From: Sanguibacter gelidistatuariae
Lineage (GTDB): Bacteria; Actinomycetota; Actinomycetes; Actinomycetales; Cellulomonadaceae
Reading direction: 5' to 3'
Length of the DNA stretch: 64,000 nucleotides
Assembly (NCBI RefSeq): GCF_900096585.1
Contig: NZ_FMYH01000001.1
Span: 62,001 to 126,000 of the forward strand
Below are positions 17,137 to 25,159 of the stretch, in pieces. The position numbers were made by a program, and so were the translations under genes. The notes beneath the pieces were generated by a model, which did no database searches, was not told the DNA's origin, and worked only from the letters and a program-made list of their open reading frames with translations. The stretch's first letter is position 1. Every line of letters begins with the position of its first letter.

Positions 17137-19590
17137 TCAGGCTTTTCGCAGCTGGGCGAGCGTGGTGTGCTGGGCGTTGCCCTTCGCGATGGGCGAAGGA
17201 TGCCAGCTCGTGAGGGTGTTGACCGATCCGCCCATGTCGACGCCGTCGGCGTCGGGCTTGAACCATGCCCCCTGGGGTACCGAGAGGACACCGGGTGCGA
17301 TCCGCGGTGTGACCCGGGCGGGAAGCCGGAGCCGTCCCCGGTCGTTGAACACCTCGACCAGGTCGTCGTTGACCACGCCACGGACCTCAGCATCCATGGG
17401 GTTGATCCACACGACCTGCGGGTGCGCTTCCTTCATCCAGTCGACGTTGCCGTAGGTGGAGTGGGTGCGCTGCTTGAAGTGGTGCCCGATCACCTGGAGC
17501 GGGAACGCGTCGTTGGTGCGAGCCTCCTCGGCGCCCTCCCAGGTGCTCAGGTGCTCAGGAAGGGCCGTGATCCGGTCCCCCTCGGGGAGCTCCCAGGTCT
17601 TGGAGATCTCCCACAGCGGCTTGGAGAAGATCTCGATCTTCCCCGACTCGGTCCCGAGCGGGTTGGCGACCGGGTCGCCGCGGAAGTCCGCGAGCCCGAT
17701 GTAGCTCTCGCCCTTGACCTTCCAGACGCCCATCTCGCGCAGGTCCTCGAAGGAGGGCAGGTCGGGGATCTCCGCGCGGCTCTCGTCGATCACCTGTCGG
17801 ACCCAGTCCTCCTGGGTCTTGCCCTCGGTGAACTCGCGCTCGACGCCGAGCCGACGTGCGATCTCGGTCATCATCTCGTAGATCGTCTTGCAGTTGTACA
17901 GCGGTTCGATCGCCTGGTCGGCGACGATCGCGTACCCCATGTTGCCCGCGCTGCCCTGCTGAATCACGTCGAGCTGCTCCGCGTTGGAGACGTCCGGCAG
18001 GAGGATGTCTGCGTATCGCGCGGAGACGGTCATCTGGTTGTCGATCACGACGATCATCTCGCACAGCGAGTCGTCCTCGAGGAGGGCGACCGTGCGGTTG
18101 ATGTCGCCGTGCTGGTTGGTCAGTGCGTTGCCCGCGTACTGCCAGACCATCTTGATGCCGGTGTCGAGCTTATCCTTGCCTCGCACCCCGTCGCGCAGCG
18201 CCGTCATCTCCGGGCCGTGCTCGATGGCGTCGGTCCACGAGAAGACGGAGATCGCGGTCTCGACCGGGTTCTCCGACACGAAGGGGTTGGCCATCGGCAG
18301 ACCGAAGGACCCCTCGCGCTCACCGGTCCCACCTCCGGGGACGCCCACCGATCCGGTCATCGCCGCGAGCGTGAAGATCGCCCGGGCTTGGTTCTCACCG
18401 TTCGCGTGTCGCTGTGGGCCCCAGCCTTGGGTGATGTGCACGGGCCGGGCCTGACCGATCTCGCGGCCGAGCTGGATCAGCGTGCTCGTCGGGACCCCCG
18501 TGATCGCGGAGGCCCACTTGGGGGTCTTCTCGATCCCGTCGGGACCCAGACCCATGATGTAGCTGCGGTAGGAGTTGCCCGGTGGGACGCCGTCGGGCAT
18601 GTGGTCCTCGTCGAATCCCTGGCAGTAGGTATCCAGGAAGTCCTGGTCCTGCAGGTTCTGGGAGATCATCACATGGGCGATCGCTGCCACCAGTGCGGCA
18701 TCGGTCCCCGGCTTGGGGGCGATCCACAGGTCCCCGATGCCCTGAGCCGTCTCGGAGTAGCGCGGGTCGATGACGATCGTGCGCACGTTGTACAGCTTCT
18801 TGGTCTGCTGGGTCACGAAGGTCTCGCCACCCCCGCTCATCCGGGTCTCGAGCGGGTTGTTGCCGAACATGACCTGCAGCTGGGAGTTCTTCACGTCGTC
18901 GAAGCTGTTCGAGCCGATCCACCCGCCGTAGTGATAGCCCGCAGCGCCGGCGATCTGCGCTGAGGAGTAGTCCCCGTAGTGGTTGAGGTATCCCCCGACG
19001 CAGTTCATGAGGCGCGCCACCGGCGTGTCGATCGGTGGCCAGCTGCGGGTGATGGTGCCGCCCAGCGTCCCGGTCCCGTAGTTGAGGTAGATCGACTCGT
19101 TGCCGTGGTCGCGGATGAGCCGGGTCATGGTCGCGGCGATCTCGTCGAAGGCCTCCTCCCACGTGATCTCGTCCCACTGGCCCGCACCGCGCTTGGTCCC
19201 TGGTCGACGGCGCATGGGGGACTTGAGGCGGTCCGGGTTGTAGATGCGGTGCCGGATCGAGCGGCCCCGGACGCATGCGCGGATCTGCTGCGTGCCGATC
19301 GCGTCGTCGCCGGTGTCGTCGGGGAGCACGCGGGTGATCTGACCGTCCTTGACGACCATGCGGAGCGGGCAGCGGGATCCGCAGTTGACGTTGCAGGACG
19401 ACCAGACGATCTTGTCCTCGGCGGCAGGGGACAGCGCTACCGCGTTCTCGCTCCCGATCCCAGGCAGCACTCCGGCGTAGACGCCCGTTCCGACGAGGGC
19501 CGCACCGCCACCTACCGCGGCGCTCCACTTCAGGACCGAGCGGCGGGACACGCCACCGTCCACTGCTGGCTCTACGTCTTTGGTCTCCAT
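17137..19590 (-). CDS. dmsA: DMSO reductase-family catalytic subunit, Tat-exported
   Basis: The 817-residue protein begins with a twin-arginine signal, SRRSVLKWSAAVGGGAALVG (Arg16-Arg17), so it is exported folded. A [4Fe-4S] site follows in SSCNVNCGSRCPLRMVVKDG with the fourth Cys in IRACVRGRS. Molybdopterin-binding stretches such as NYGTGTLGGTITRSWPP, FGNNPLETRMSGGGE and the C-terminal HFKQRTHSTYGNVDWMKEA match the DmsA/YnfE group. The exact acceptor, DMSO, TMAO, selenate or another, cannot be set from sequence. The ATG at 19590 follows GGGAG and puts the twin arginine at the expected distance. It is the first gene of dmsABC-torD-FeS. Confidence 0.93.
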   Translation of the reverse strand: METKDVEPAVDGGVSRRSVLKWSAAVGGGAALVGTGVYAGVLPGIGSENAVALSPAAEDKIVWSSCNVNCGSRCPLRMVVKDGQITRVLPDDTGDDAIGTQQIRACVRGRSIRHRIYNPDRLKSPMRRRPGTKRGAGQWDEITWEEAFDEIAATMTRLIRDHGNESIYLNYGTGTLGGTITRSWPPIDTPVARLMNCVGGYLNHYGDYSSAQIAGAAGYHYGGWIGSNSFDDVKNSQLQVMFGNNPLETRMSGGGETFVTQQTKKLYNVRTIVIDPRYSETAQGIGDLWIAPKPGTDAALVAAIAHVMISQNLQDQDFLDTYCQGFDEDHMPDGVPPGNSYRSYIMGLGPDGIEKTPKWASAITGVPTSTLIQLGREIGQARPVHITQGWGPQRHANGENQARAIFTLAAMTGSVGVPGGGTGEREGSFGLPMANPFVSENPVETAISVFSWTDAIEHGPEMTALRDGVRGKDKLDTGIKMVWQYAGNALTNQHGDINRTVALLEDDSLCEMIVVIDNQMTVSARYADILLPDVSNAEQLDVIQQGSAGNMGYAIVADQAIEPLYNCKTIYEMMTEIARRLGVEREFTEGKTQEDWVRQVIDESRAEIPDLPSFEDLREMGVWKVKGESYIGLADFRGDPVANPLGTESGKIEIFSKPLWEISKTWELPEGDRITALPEHLSTWEGAEEARTNDAFPLQVIGHHFKQRTHSTYGNVDWMKEAHPQVVWINPMDAEVRGVVNDDLVEVFNDRGRLRLPARVTPRIAPGVLSVPQGAWFKPDADGVDMGGSVNTLTSWHPSPIAKGNAQHTTLAQLRKA

Positions 19591-19710
19591 CAGCACTCCC
19601 AGGTCGTACTGGCCATCCGAACTCCAAGTGGACCCCATGTTTCTGAGGTTTTGGCGTCCGAAGGTCCTAGTACCGCTTCCCGGAAGGGTGCGACGGAGGG
19701 CCGGCTGAGG

Positions 19711-19950
19711 TCAGCCGCCCGCGAAGGGGGGCAGGACGTCGACCGCGTCGGCGGGGGACAACGGGGCGGCGGGGTCGCCGGAGCGGACCCCGTTGACGAG
19801 CAGGGAGCACCTGGTCAGGACGCGCGCGAGCGGTGCGCCACGGGTCTCACCCATCCGGACGAGGAGATCTCCGACCGTCGCCGCCTCGAGCGTCTCGGAG
19901 TCCACGCCGGCTGCCTCCGCGGCGCCCGCGAAGTATCGGACGGTCGCCAT
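19711..19950 (-). CDS. moaD: Molybdopterin synthase sulfur carrier subunit
   Basis: A 79-residue ubiquitin-like protein ending VDVLPPFAGG; the terminal GG is the thiocarboxylation site. It starts MATVRYFAGAAEAAGV as is usual for MoaD. Its ATG overlaps the stop of the DUF6457 gene (TGATG). It is the last gene of moeA-moaC-mobA-DUF6457-moaD. Confidence 0.93.
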   Translation of the reverse strand: MATVRYFAGAAEAAGVDSETLEAATVGDLLVRMGETRGAPLARVLTRCSLLVNGVRSGDPAAPLSPADAVDVLPPFAGG

Positions 19951-20291
19951 CACGGAGCCTGTTCGGTTGCGGGCGCCGTCTGCGACGCCCGGTCTGTCCA
20001 TCGACCAGCGAGGTCGCTCGTGCGGCGCGCCGCATCGTGCAGCGCGGCGGTCAGGTCTTCGCCCGCGGCGGCGCGCTGGGCTGCGGCCATGCCGACCATG
20101 AAGGTGCTCAGCGGCGCGGCCGGACGCGCGACGTCGTGCGCCACGTCCCGGGCTACGTCGAGGATCGCGCCGGTCGGCACGAGCGCGGGGTCGAGCCCGA
20201 GCTCGGAGGCCAGGGCGACGAGCCACTCGTCGAGCGCCTCCGGGGGCAGCGTGCGGCTGGGGGTGGCTGCGGGCGTTGTGGGGTTCGTCAT
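19950..20291 (-). CDS. DUF6457-type small protein between mobA and moaD
   Basis: The 113-residue protein has the stretch LDEWLVALASELGLDPALVP and ILDVARDVAHDVARPAAPLSTFMVG, the pattern of the DUF6457 domain that is often next to, or fused with, MobA in Actinobacteria. No catalytic residues are obvious. It overlaps mobA by 4 bases and moaD by one, so a role in Mo-cofactor nucleotide attachment is inferred from context only. Confidence 0.75.
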   Translation of the reverse strand: MTNPTTPAATPSRTLPPEALDEWLVALASELGLDPALVPTGAILDVARDVAHDVARPAAPLSTFMVGMAAAQRAAAGEDLTAALHDAARRTSDLAGRWTDRASQTAPATEQAP

Positions 20292-21007
20292 CTCAGGTCT
20301 CTCTCGGGTGGGGTCGGTAGGGCGTGCGGGTCCGTCGATTCGACAGGGCCGGCAGGACTGGCGGGGTCCGCGCGACGTGCACGGTCGACGTCGTGCCAGG
20401 TGTCGACGTCGGCGGCGACGCCGCCCGGGTCGGCGACAGCCAGCAGGTCGAGGGTCCCGAGCAACCGGGCCACCGAGGCACCGGACAGACCGTCCGGGCC
20501 GTTCATCTCGGCGACCGCCCGGTCGAGGGACGTCCGCCGGTACACCCCGGCGAGCCACTGCGTCCGCCCGCCCCCGTCCACGAGGCAGAGCCCGTCGGTG
20601 AGCTCAGCCCCCGGGGTGGCGAGCAGCGAGTGCAGCGCGGCCAGCAGGATGGCGCCGACGTCGGGGGCCCGCGGCAGGTCGCAGGCCAGGACGAGCACCC
20701 AGTCGGCGTCGAGCACTCTCAGCCCGGCGGCGAGGCCGGCGGCCGGCCCCCCGAAGGCAGGAGCCTCCTGGACGCAGAGCAGCGGCGCCTCGACAAGCCC
20801 GGGCGGCCCGACGACGACGGTGCGCCGGGCTCCGACCTGCGTGGCGGCCGCGAGCGCGTGGTCGAGCAGGGTGCGTCGCCCGACGACGACGCCCGCCTTG
20901 TCCGTCCCGCCCAGGCGCGCCGAGCGGCCCCCGGCCAGCACGAGCGCGTCGAGCGAGGGCGCGTCCGGACGCTGTGCGGACGACAGTCGGACGGGCGAGG
21001 CGGTCAT
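20288..21007 (-). CDS. mobA: Molybdenum cofactor guanylyltransferase
   Basis: MobA transfers GMP to molybdopterin to form the guanine dinucleotide cofactor used by NarG and DmsA. The 239-residue protein has the nucleotidyltransferase loop LVLAGGRSARLGGTDKA, a GGPAAGLAAGL motif and VLVLACDLPRAP. The C-terminal 30 residues are a disordered Pro-rich tail. It sits between moaC and DUF6457 in the operon. Confidence 0.92.
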   Translation of the reverse strand: MTASPVRLSSAQRPDAPSLDALVLAGGRSARLGGTDKAGVVVGRRTLLDHALAAATQVGARRTVVVGPPGLVEAPLLCVQEAPAFGGPAAGLAAGLRVLDADWVLVLACDLPRAPDVGAILLAALHSLLATPGAELTDGLCLVDGGGRTQWLAGVYRRTSLDRAVAEMNGPDGLSGASVARLLGTLDLLAVADPGGVAADVDTWHDVDRARRADPASPAGPVESTDPHALPTPPERDLR

Positions 21008-21031
21008 CAGGGGCTCCGCGTCATGAGTGGC

Positions 21032-21511
21032 TCAGTCCTGCGCTCGGTGCCAGTCGCCGGACTTTCCGCCGGTCTTGGCCACGAGCTTGACGTCCTCGAT
21101 CGAGACGGACTTGTCGAGGCCCTTGACCATGTCGACGACCGCGAGCGCGGCGACGGCGACCGCGGTGAGCGCCTCCATCTCCACCCCCGTACGGTCGGCG
21201 GTGCGGACGGTCGCGCTCACCCGGACCCCGTCGTCGTCGATCGCGAGGTCGACGCTTGCGCCGTGCACCCCGATGACGTGGGCGAGCGGCAACAGCTCGG
21301 CGCAGCGCTTGGCGCCCTGGATCCCGGCGATCCGCGCGACGGCGAGGACGTCGCCCTTGGGGGTGACGCCGTCGCGCATGGCCGCGATCACCGCCTCCCC
21401 GCAGCGGACGAAGCCGGTCGCGGTCGCGCTGCGGACGGTGGGGATCTTCTCTGTGACGTCGACCATGCGGGCCTGACCTGCGGCGTCGAGGTGTGTGAAG
21501 GGCTGGTTCAT
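21032..21511 (-). CDS. moaC: Cyclic pyranopterin monophosphate synthase
   Basis: MoaC completes the conversion started by MoaA. The 159-residue protein has MVDVTEKIPTVRSATATG, KGDVLAVARIAGIQGAKRC, LLPLAHVIGVHGASVDL and TGVEMEALTAVAVAALAVVDMVKG, which are the family signatures including the catalytic lysine region. The ATG overlaps the moeA stop as ATGA. Confidence 0.95.
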   Translation of the reverse strand: MNQPFTHLDAAGQARMVDVTEKIPTVRSATATGFVRCGEAVIAAMRDGVTPKGDVLAVARIAGIQGAKRCAELLPLAHVIGVHGASVDLAIDDDGVRVSATVRTADRTGVEMEALTAVAVAALAVVDMVKGLDKSVSIEDVKLVAKTGGKSGDWHRAQD

Positions 21512-22803
21512 AGTCCGACCAGCATGACATCGATCATGTCGCCCTGGCGAACCTCTGTGACGTCGGCGGGGACCACGGCGAAGCCCTCGGCTGCGCCGAG
21601 GCCTCCGACGAGGTGCGAGCCTGATCCGCCCCGGGTGGCCGGGCGGACCCAGAGTTGGCCTGGCCTGGTGGCGGGGCCGTCGGGCCCGTCGGGGCCGTCG
21701 TCGAGCACCACGGGCATGTACTGCGCGCGACCCAGCGGCGTCCGCCAGCCCTCGCTGACCTGCGCAGTCAGCATCCGGCGGAACAGCTGTGTGCGTCCGA
21801 GCAGCCGGGAGAGCGCGGGCCGCACGAACACCTCGAAGGACACGCAGGCGCTCACCGGGTTCCCGGGCAGGCCGAAGACCGGCGTGCCGCCGGGCAGGTG
21901 CCCGAAGGCCTGCGGCTTGCCCGGCTGCATGGCCACCGAGACGAAGTCGACCGTGCCGAGCGGGGCGAGGACGGCCTTGGTGACGTCGTAGGCGCCGACG
22001 CTCACCCCACCCGAGAGCACCACGAGGTCGACGCCGGCCGAGACGACCGAGGCGAGCTCGGCGCGCAGGGCGTCGTCGTCGTCGGGCACGGTCACCGCGC
22101 GCTCGACGGTCCCGCCGGCCTCGGTGACGAGGGCGGCCAGCAGGGTGGAGTTGGACTCCGGGATCTGCCCGCGGCCGAGCGGCTGTCCCGGCGGCACGAG
22201 CTCGCTGCCGGTCGCGATGACGGCCACCCGAGGGCTGCGGTGGACCGGGAGGGTCGGGTGCCCGGCCGCGGCGGCGGAGGACAGGTGCCGCGAGCTGAGC
22301 ACGGACCCGGCGGTCAGGACGACATCGCCCGCGTGCAGGTCCTCCCCGGCTCGGCGGATGTGCGCGGCGGGGCGGGGCGCGGTCGTGATGGTCACGTGGG
22401 CGGTGCCGGGATTGGCGGCGCCTGGGTGGGTAGACCCTGAGTGGGTGAGGTCGGCGTCGGTGTGCTCGACGGGGACGATCGCGTCGGCGTCGGCCGGGAC
22501 GGGCGCACCGGTCATGATCCGCGCGGCCGTCCCGGGGGCGAGCGGCGGGTCCTCCGGGCTGCCGGCGGGCAGGTCGGCGACGACCCGGAGCGTGACCGGG
22601 TGGTCGGGCGAGGCGTGCACGACGTCGCCGTGGCGGACGGCGTAGCCATCCATCGCGGAGTTGTCGAAGACGGGGATGTCGCTCGTGGACAGCACATCGT
22701 GGGCGAGGGTCCGCCCGAGGGCCGCGGCGAGCGGGAGGGTCTCGGTGGTCAGCGGTTCCAGGCCCGCGAGCACGTGGGCGAGCTGGTCCTCGACGGTGAT
22801 CAT
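21508..22803 (-). CDS. moeA: Molybdopterin molybdenumtransferase
   Basis: MoeA inserts molybdate into adenylylated molybdopterin. The 431-residue product from ATG 22803 begins MITVEDQLAHVLAGLEPL, the normal family start, and follows AGGAG. Motifs include DNSAMDGYAV, TGAPVPADADAIVPVE, ESNSTLLAALV, VLSGGVSVGAYDVTKAVL and FGLPGNPVSACVSFEVF. An alternative ATG at 22854 lies 6 bases after a TAGCGT hexamer and could serve a leaderless transcript, adding 17 residues. It leads the minus-strand Mo-cofactor operon. Confidence 0.94.
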   Translation of the reverse strand: MITVEDQLAHVLAGLEPLTTETLPLAAALGRTLAHDVLSTSDIPVFDNSAMDGYAVRHGDVVHASPDHPVTLRVVADLPAGSPEDPPLAPGTAARIMTGAPVPADADAIVPVEHTDADLTHSGSTHPGAANPGTAHVTITTAPRPAAHIRRAGEDLHAGDVVLTAGSVLSSRHLSSAAAAGHPTLPVHRSPRVAVIATGSELVPPGQPLGRGQIPESNSTLLAALVTEAGGTVERAVTVPDDDDALRAELASVVSAGVDLVVLSGGVSVGAYDVTKAVLAPLGTVDFVSVAMQPGKPQAFGHLPGGTPVFGLPGNPVSACVSFEVFVRPALSRLLGRTQLFRRMLTAQVSEGWRTPLGRAQYMPVVLDDGPDGPDGPATRPGQLWVRPATRGGSGSHLVGGLGAAEGFAVVPADVTEVRQGDMIDVMLVGL

Positions 22804-22987
22804 CGGCGCTCCTGGGTCGGTCCGGGCGTGGGCTGGCGGGGCAGTGCGGGGCATGGTCACACGCTAGCGCTCTGCGCAGCAGGGGGATGTCGCGTGTCCC
22901 CCTGGACAACCCAGTCCCGGTTGCGATTCCGCGCGAGCGGGACCATCGTCCTTTTTTCCCCGCATCTGCGGTGCTAATCTTCCGGCC
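22804..22987. promoter_or_regulatory. Divergent moeA / HTH-Mop promoter region
   Basis: TAATCT at 22975-22980 ends 7 bases before the ATG of the HTH-Mop gene, and on the other strand TAGCGT (22866-22861) ends 6 bases before the ATG at 22854. Both fit the TANNNT -10 element and the spacing of leaderless actinobacterial transcripts. No clear -35 or operator dyad was seen. Confidence 0.4.
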
Positions 22988-23392
22988 ATGGCTCAGTACC
23001 GGATTAGCGAAGCGGCCCAGCTGCTCGGCATCAGCGACGACACCGTGCGCCGCTGGGTCGACTCGGCAGACCTCGACGTGAGCATGGACGACTCCGGCCG
23101 GCGGGTGATCGCCGGCGCCGACCTCGCCGCCCGCGCGGTCGAGCTGGCGCAGGCGCCCCGCGATCCGTCCACGGTCGGGCGCAGCGCCCGCAACCGCTTC
23201 GTCGGCCTGGTCACCCGGGTCGTCATGGACCAGGTCATGGCGCAGGTCGAGATCCAGGCCGGGCCGCACCGGGTGGTCTCGCTCCTGTCAGCCGAGGCCG
23301 TCCACGAGCTGGGGCTCGAGGTCGGGTCGCTCGCCGTCGCCGTCGTCAAGGCCACCAATGTCATCATCGAGACGCCGGGAGGCACGCAGTGA
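22988..23392 (+). CDS. HTH plus Mop-domain molybdate-responsive regulator
   Basis: The first 60 residues form a MerR/excisionase-type helix-turn-helix (YRISEAAQLLGISDDTVRRW). Residues about 66-134 form one molbindin (TOBE/Mop) domain (RNRFVGLVTRVVMDQVMAQVEI onward). Such proteins sense molybdate and control modABC. The modA start overlaps its stop as GTGA, so it is the first gene of the mod operon, and it is divergent from the Mo-cofactor operon. This layout suggests it tunes both. Confidence 0.88.
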   Translation: MAQYRISEAAQLLGISDDTVRRWVDSADLDVSMDDSGRRVIAGADLAARAVELAQAPRDPSTVGRSARNRFVGLVTRVVMDQVMAQVEIQAGPHRVVSLLSAEAVHELGLEVGSLAVAVVKATNVIIETPGGTQ

Positions 23393-24270
23393 CCGCACCA
23401 TCCACCGCCATCGTTGCATCCACCGCGACAGCGTCGGCCCGACTACGGCGGACGACCGCCGCCCTCGCGCTGCTCACCGCTGCGTCGCTGCTGGGCGCGT
23501 GCAGCGCCCAGTCGCAGCCCGACGGCGCACCCGGGGCGACGGGGTCGACCGGGACGACGTCGGGCACCGGCGCCGCGGCCGGCCCAGAGCTGACCGGCGA
23601 GCTCACCGTCTACGCCGCCGCCTCCCTCACCGCGGCCTTCGACGACCTCGCCACCCGGTTCGAAGCGCTCAACCCGGCCCTCGACGTCCAGCCGATCGTC
23701 TACGACGGCTCCTCGACGCTGGCCACGCAGATCGTCGAGGGCGCCCCGGCCGACGTCTTCGCCTCCGCGGACGAGAAGAACATGACGGTCGTCTCCGACG
23801 CCGGCCTGCTCGCCGATCCCGCGCAGCTCTTCGCCTCCAACACCCTCGTCATCGCCTTCCCGCCGGGCAACCCCGGCGGTGTGACCGGCCTCGACGACCT
23901 CACCAAGGCCGACCTGTCGGTCGTGCTCTGCGCCGCCGAGGTGCCGTGCGGCGCCGCATCACAGCGCCTGCTCGCCGCCGCCGGGCTCACGGTGACCCCC
24001 GCGAGCGAGGAGCAGAACGTCACCGCGGTGCTCACCAAGATCAAGGCCGACGAGGCCGACGCCGGGCTCGTCTACGCGACCGACGTAGCCGCCGCGGGCG
24101 CCTCGGTCGAGTGGATCGTCCCGGCTGGCGCCGCGGACGTCGTCAACCACTACCCGGTCGCCACCCTCGCCGGAGCGGGGAACCCGACGGCGGCCGCCGC
24201 CTTCGTCACCTACGTGCTCAGCGCGGACGGACAGGCCGTGCTCGCCGGGTACGGCTTCAGCGCACCGTGA
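23389..24270 (+). CDS. modA: Molybdate ABC transporter, binding lipoprotein
   Basis: The 293-residue protein has a signal peptide with lipobox LLGAC (Cys38) and a Gly/Thr/Ser-rich linker. The mature domain starts LTVYAAASLTAAFDDLATRFE and contains YDGSSTLATQIVEGAPADVFASAD, the oxyanion-binding signature of ModA. The GTG at 23389 overlaps the upstream stop. Confidence 0.94.
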   Translation: MTAPSTAIVASTATASARLRRTTAALALLTAASLLGACSAQSQPDGAPGATGSTGTTSGTGAAAGPELTGELTVYAAASLTAAFDDLATRFEALNPALDVQPIVYDGSSTLATQIVEGAPADVFASADEKNMTVVSDAGLLADPAQLFASNTLVIAFPPGNPGGVTGLDDLTKADLSVVLCAAEVPCGAASQRLLAAAGLTVTPASEEQNVTAVLTKIKADEADAGLVYATDVAAAGASVEWIVPAGAADVVNHYPVATLAGAGNPTAAAAFVTYVLSADGQAVLAGYGFSAP

Positions 24271-25100
24271 GCCACCCGGCGGGGGTGGCGCGCGGCGTCG
24301 GGCAGCGCTCTCCTGGAACGGTGCCGCGGGCGCTCTATCTGCCGGCCGCGCTCGGTCTGTGCCTGCTCGTCCTGCCGCTCGCGGGGCTGGTTGCGCGCGT
24401 CGACTGGGCGACGCTGCCGGCCGACATCACCTCCCCCGAGGCACTCAGTGCCCTGGGCCTCTCCCTGCGCACGGGGCTCGCCGCGACCGCGGTGTGCCTC
24501 GTGCTCGGGCTGCCGCTCGCGCTCGTCATCGCCCGCAGCCCGGCGCGCACGGCCGGGGTGCTGCGCGCGCTCGTGACGATCCCGCTCGTGCTGCCGCCGA
24601 TGGTCGGCGGGATCGCGCTGCTCTTCCTGCTCGGGCGCAACGGGCTGCTCGGGCAGGTGCTCAACGTCTGGGGCGTGCGTCTGCCCTTCACCACGGCCGC
24701 CGTGGTCATCGCGCAGTCCTTCGTCGCCCTGCCGTTCCTCGTGCTGTCCGTCGAGGGAGCACTGCGCACCGCGGGCACCAGCTACGAGCACGTCGCGGCG
24801 ACCCTCGGGGCGAGCCGGTGGACCGTGTTCGTGCGGATCACGCTGCCGCTCGTGCGGCCCGGCCTGGTTGCCGGCACGGTCCTGTGCTTCGCCCGGGCGC
24901 TCGGGGAGTTCGGCGCGACCGCGCTGTTCGCCGGGAACGCGGCGGGCACCACCCGGACCATGCCGCTGGCGATCTACACGGCCTTCAACGGGGCTGGGGT
25001 GAGCCAGGGGTCGGCCGTCGCGCTCTCCCTCATGCTGCTGGTCGTCGCGGTCGTCATCCTGGTTCTTGTGCGCGGCTGGCAGCCGGGGGCGGCGCGGTGA
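24267..25100 (+). CDS. modB: Molybdate ABC transporter permease
   Basis: The 277-residue permease has about six hydrophobic segments and the coupling loop EHVAATLGASRWTVFVRITLP (EAA motif, read in two parts), followed by ARALGEFGATALFAGN, characteristic of ModB/CysT. The GTG start at 24267 overlaps the modA stop as GTGA. Confidence 0.94.
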   Translation: MSHPAGVARGVGQRSPGTVPRALYLPAALGLCLLVLPLAGLVARVDWATLPADITSPEALSALGLSLRTGLAATAVCLVLGLPLALVIARSPARTAGVLRALVTIPLVLPPMVGGIALLFLLGRNGLLGQVLNVWGVRLPFTTAAVVIAQSFVALPFLVLSVEGALRTAGTSYEHVAATLGASRWTVFVRITLPLVRPGLVAGTVLCFARALGEFGATALFAGNAAGTTRTMPLAIYTAFNGAGVSQGSAVALSLMLLVVAVVILVLVRGWQPGAAR

Positions 25101-25159
25101 GCGGGGAGCGCGGCGCGGTGAGCGGGGAGCGCGGCGCGGTGAGCGGGGAGCGCGGCGCG
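25097..25159 (+). repeat. Three tandem 21-bp repeats at the modB/modC junction
   Basis: The unit GTGAGCGGGGAGCGCGGCGCG is present three times without mismatch, at 25097, 25118 and 25139. Each unit holds a GTG codon in the modC frame and a GGGGAG that acts as a ribosome site for the GTG of the next unit. Copy number can change without shifting the frame. Confidence 0.9.

Noticed and set aside
16117-18963. Long plus-strand frame opposite dmsB and dmsA
   Set aside because: Antisense artefact; dms motifs on the minus strand are intact.
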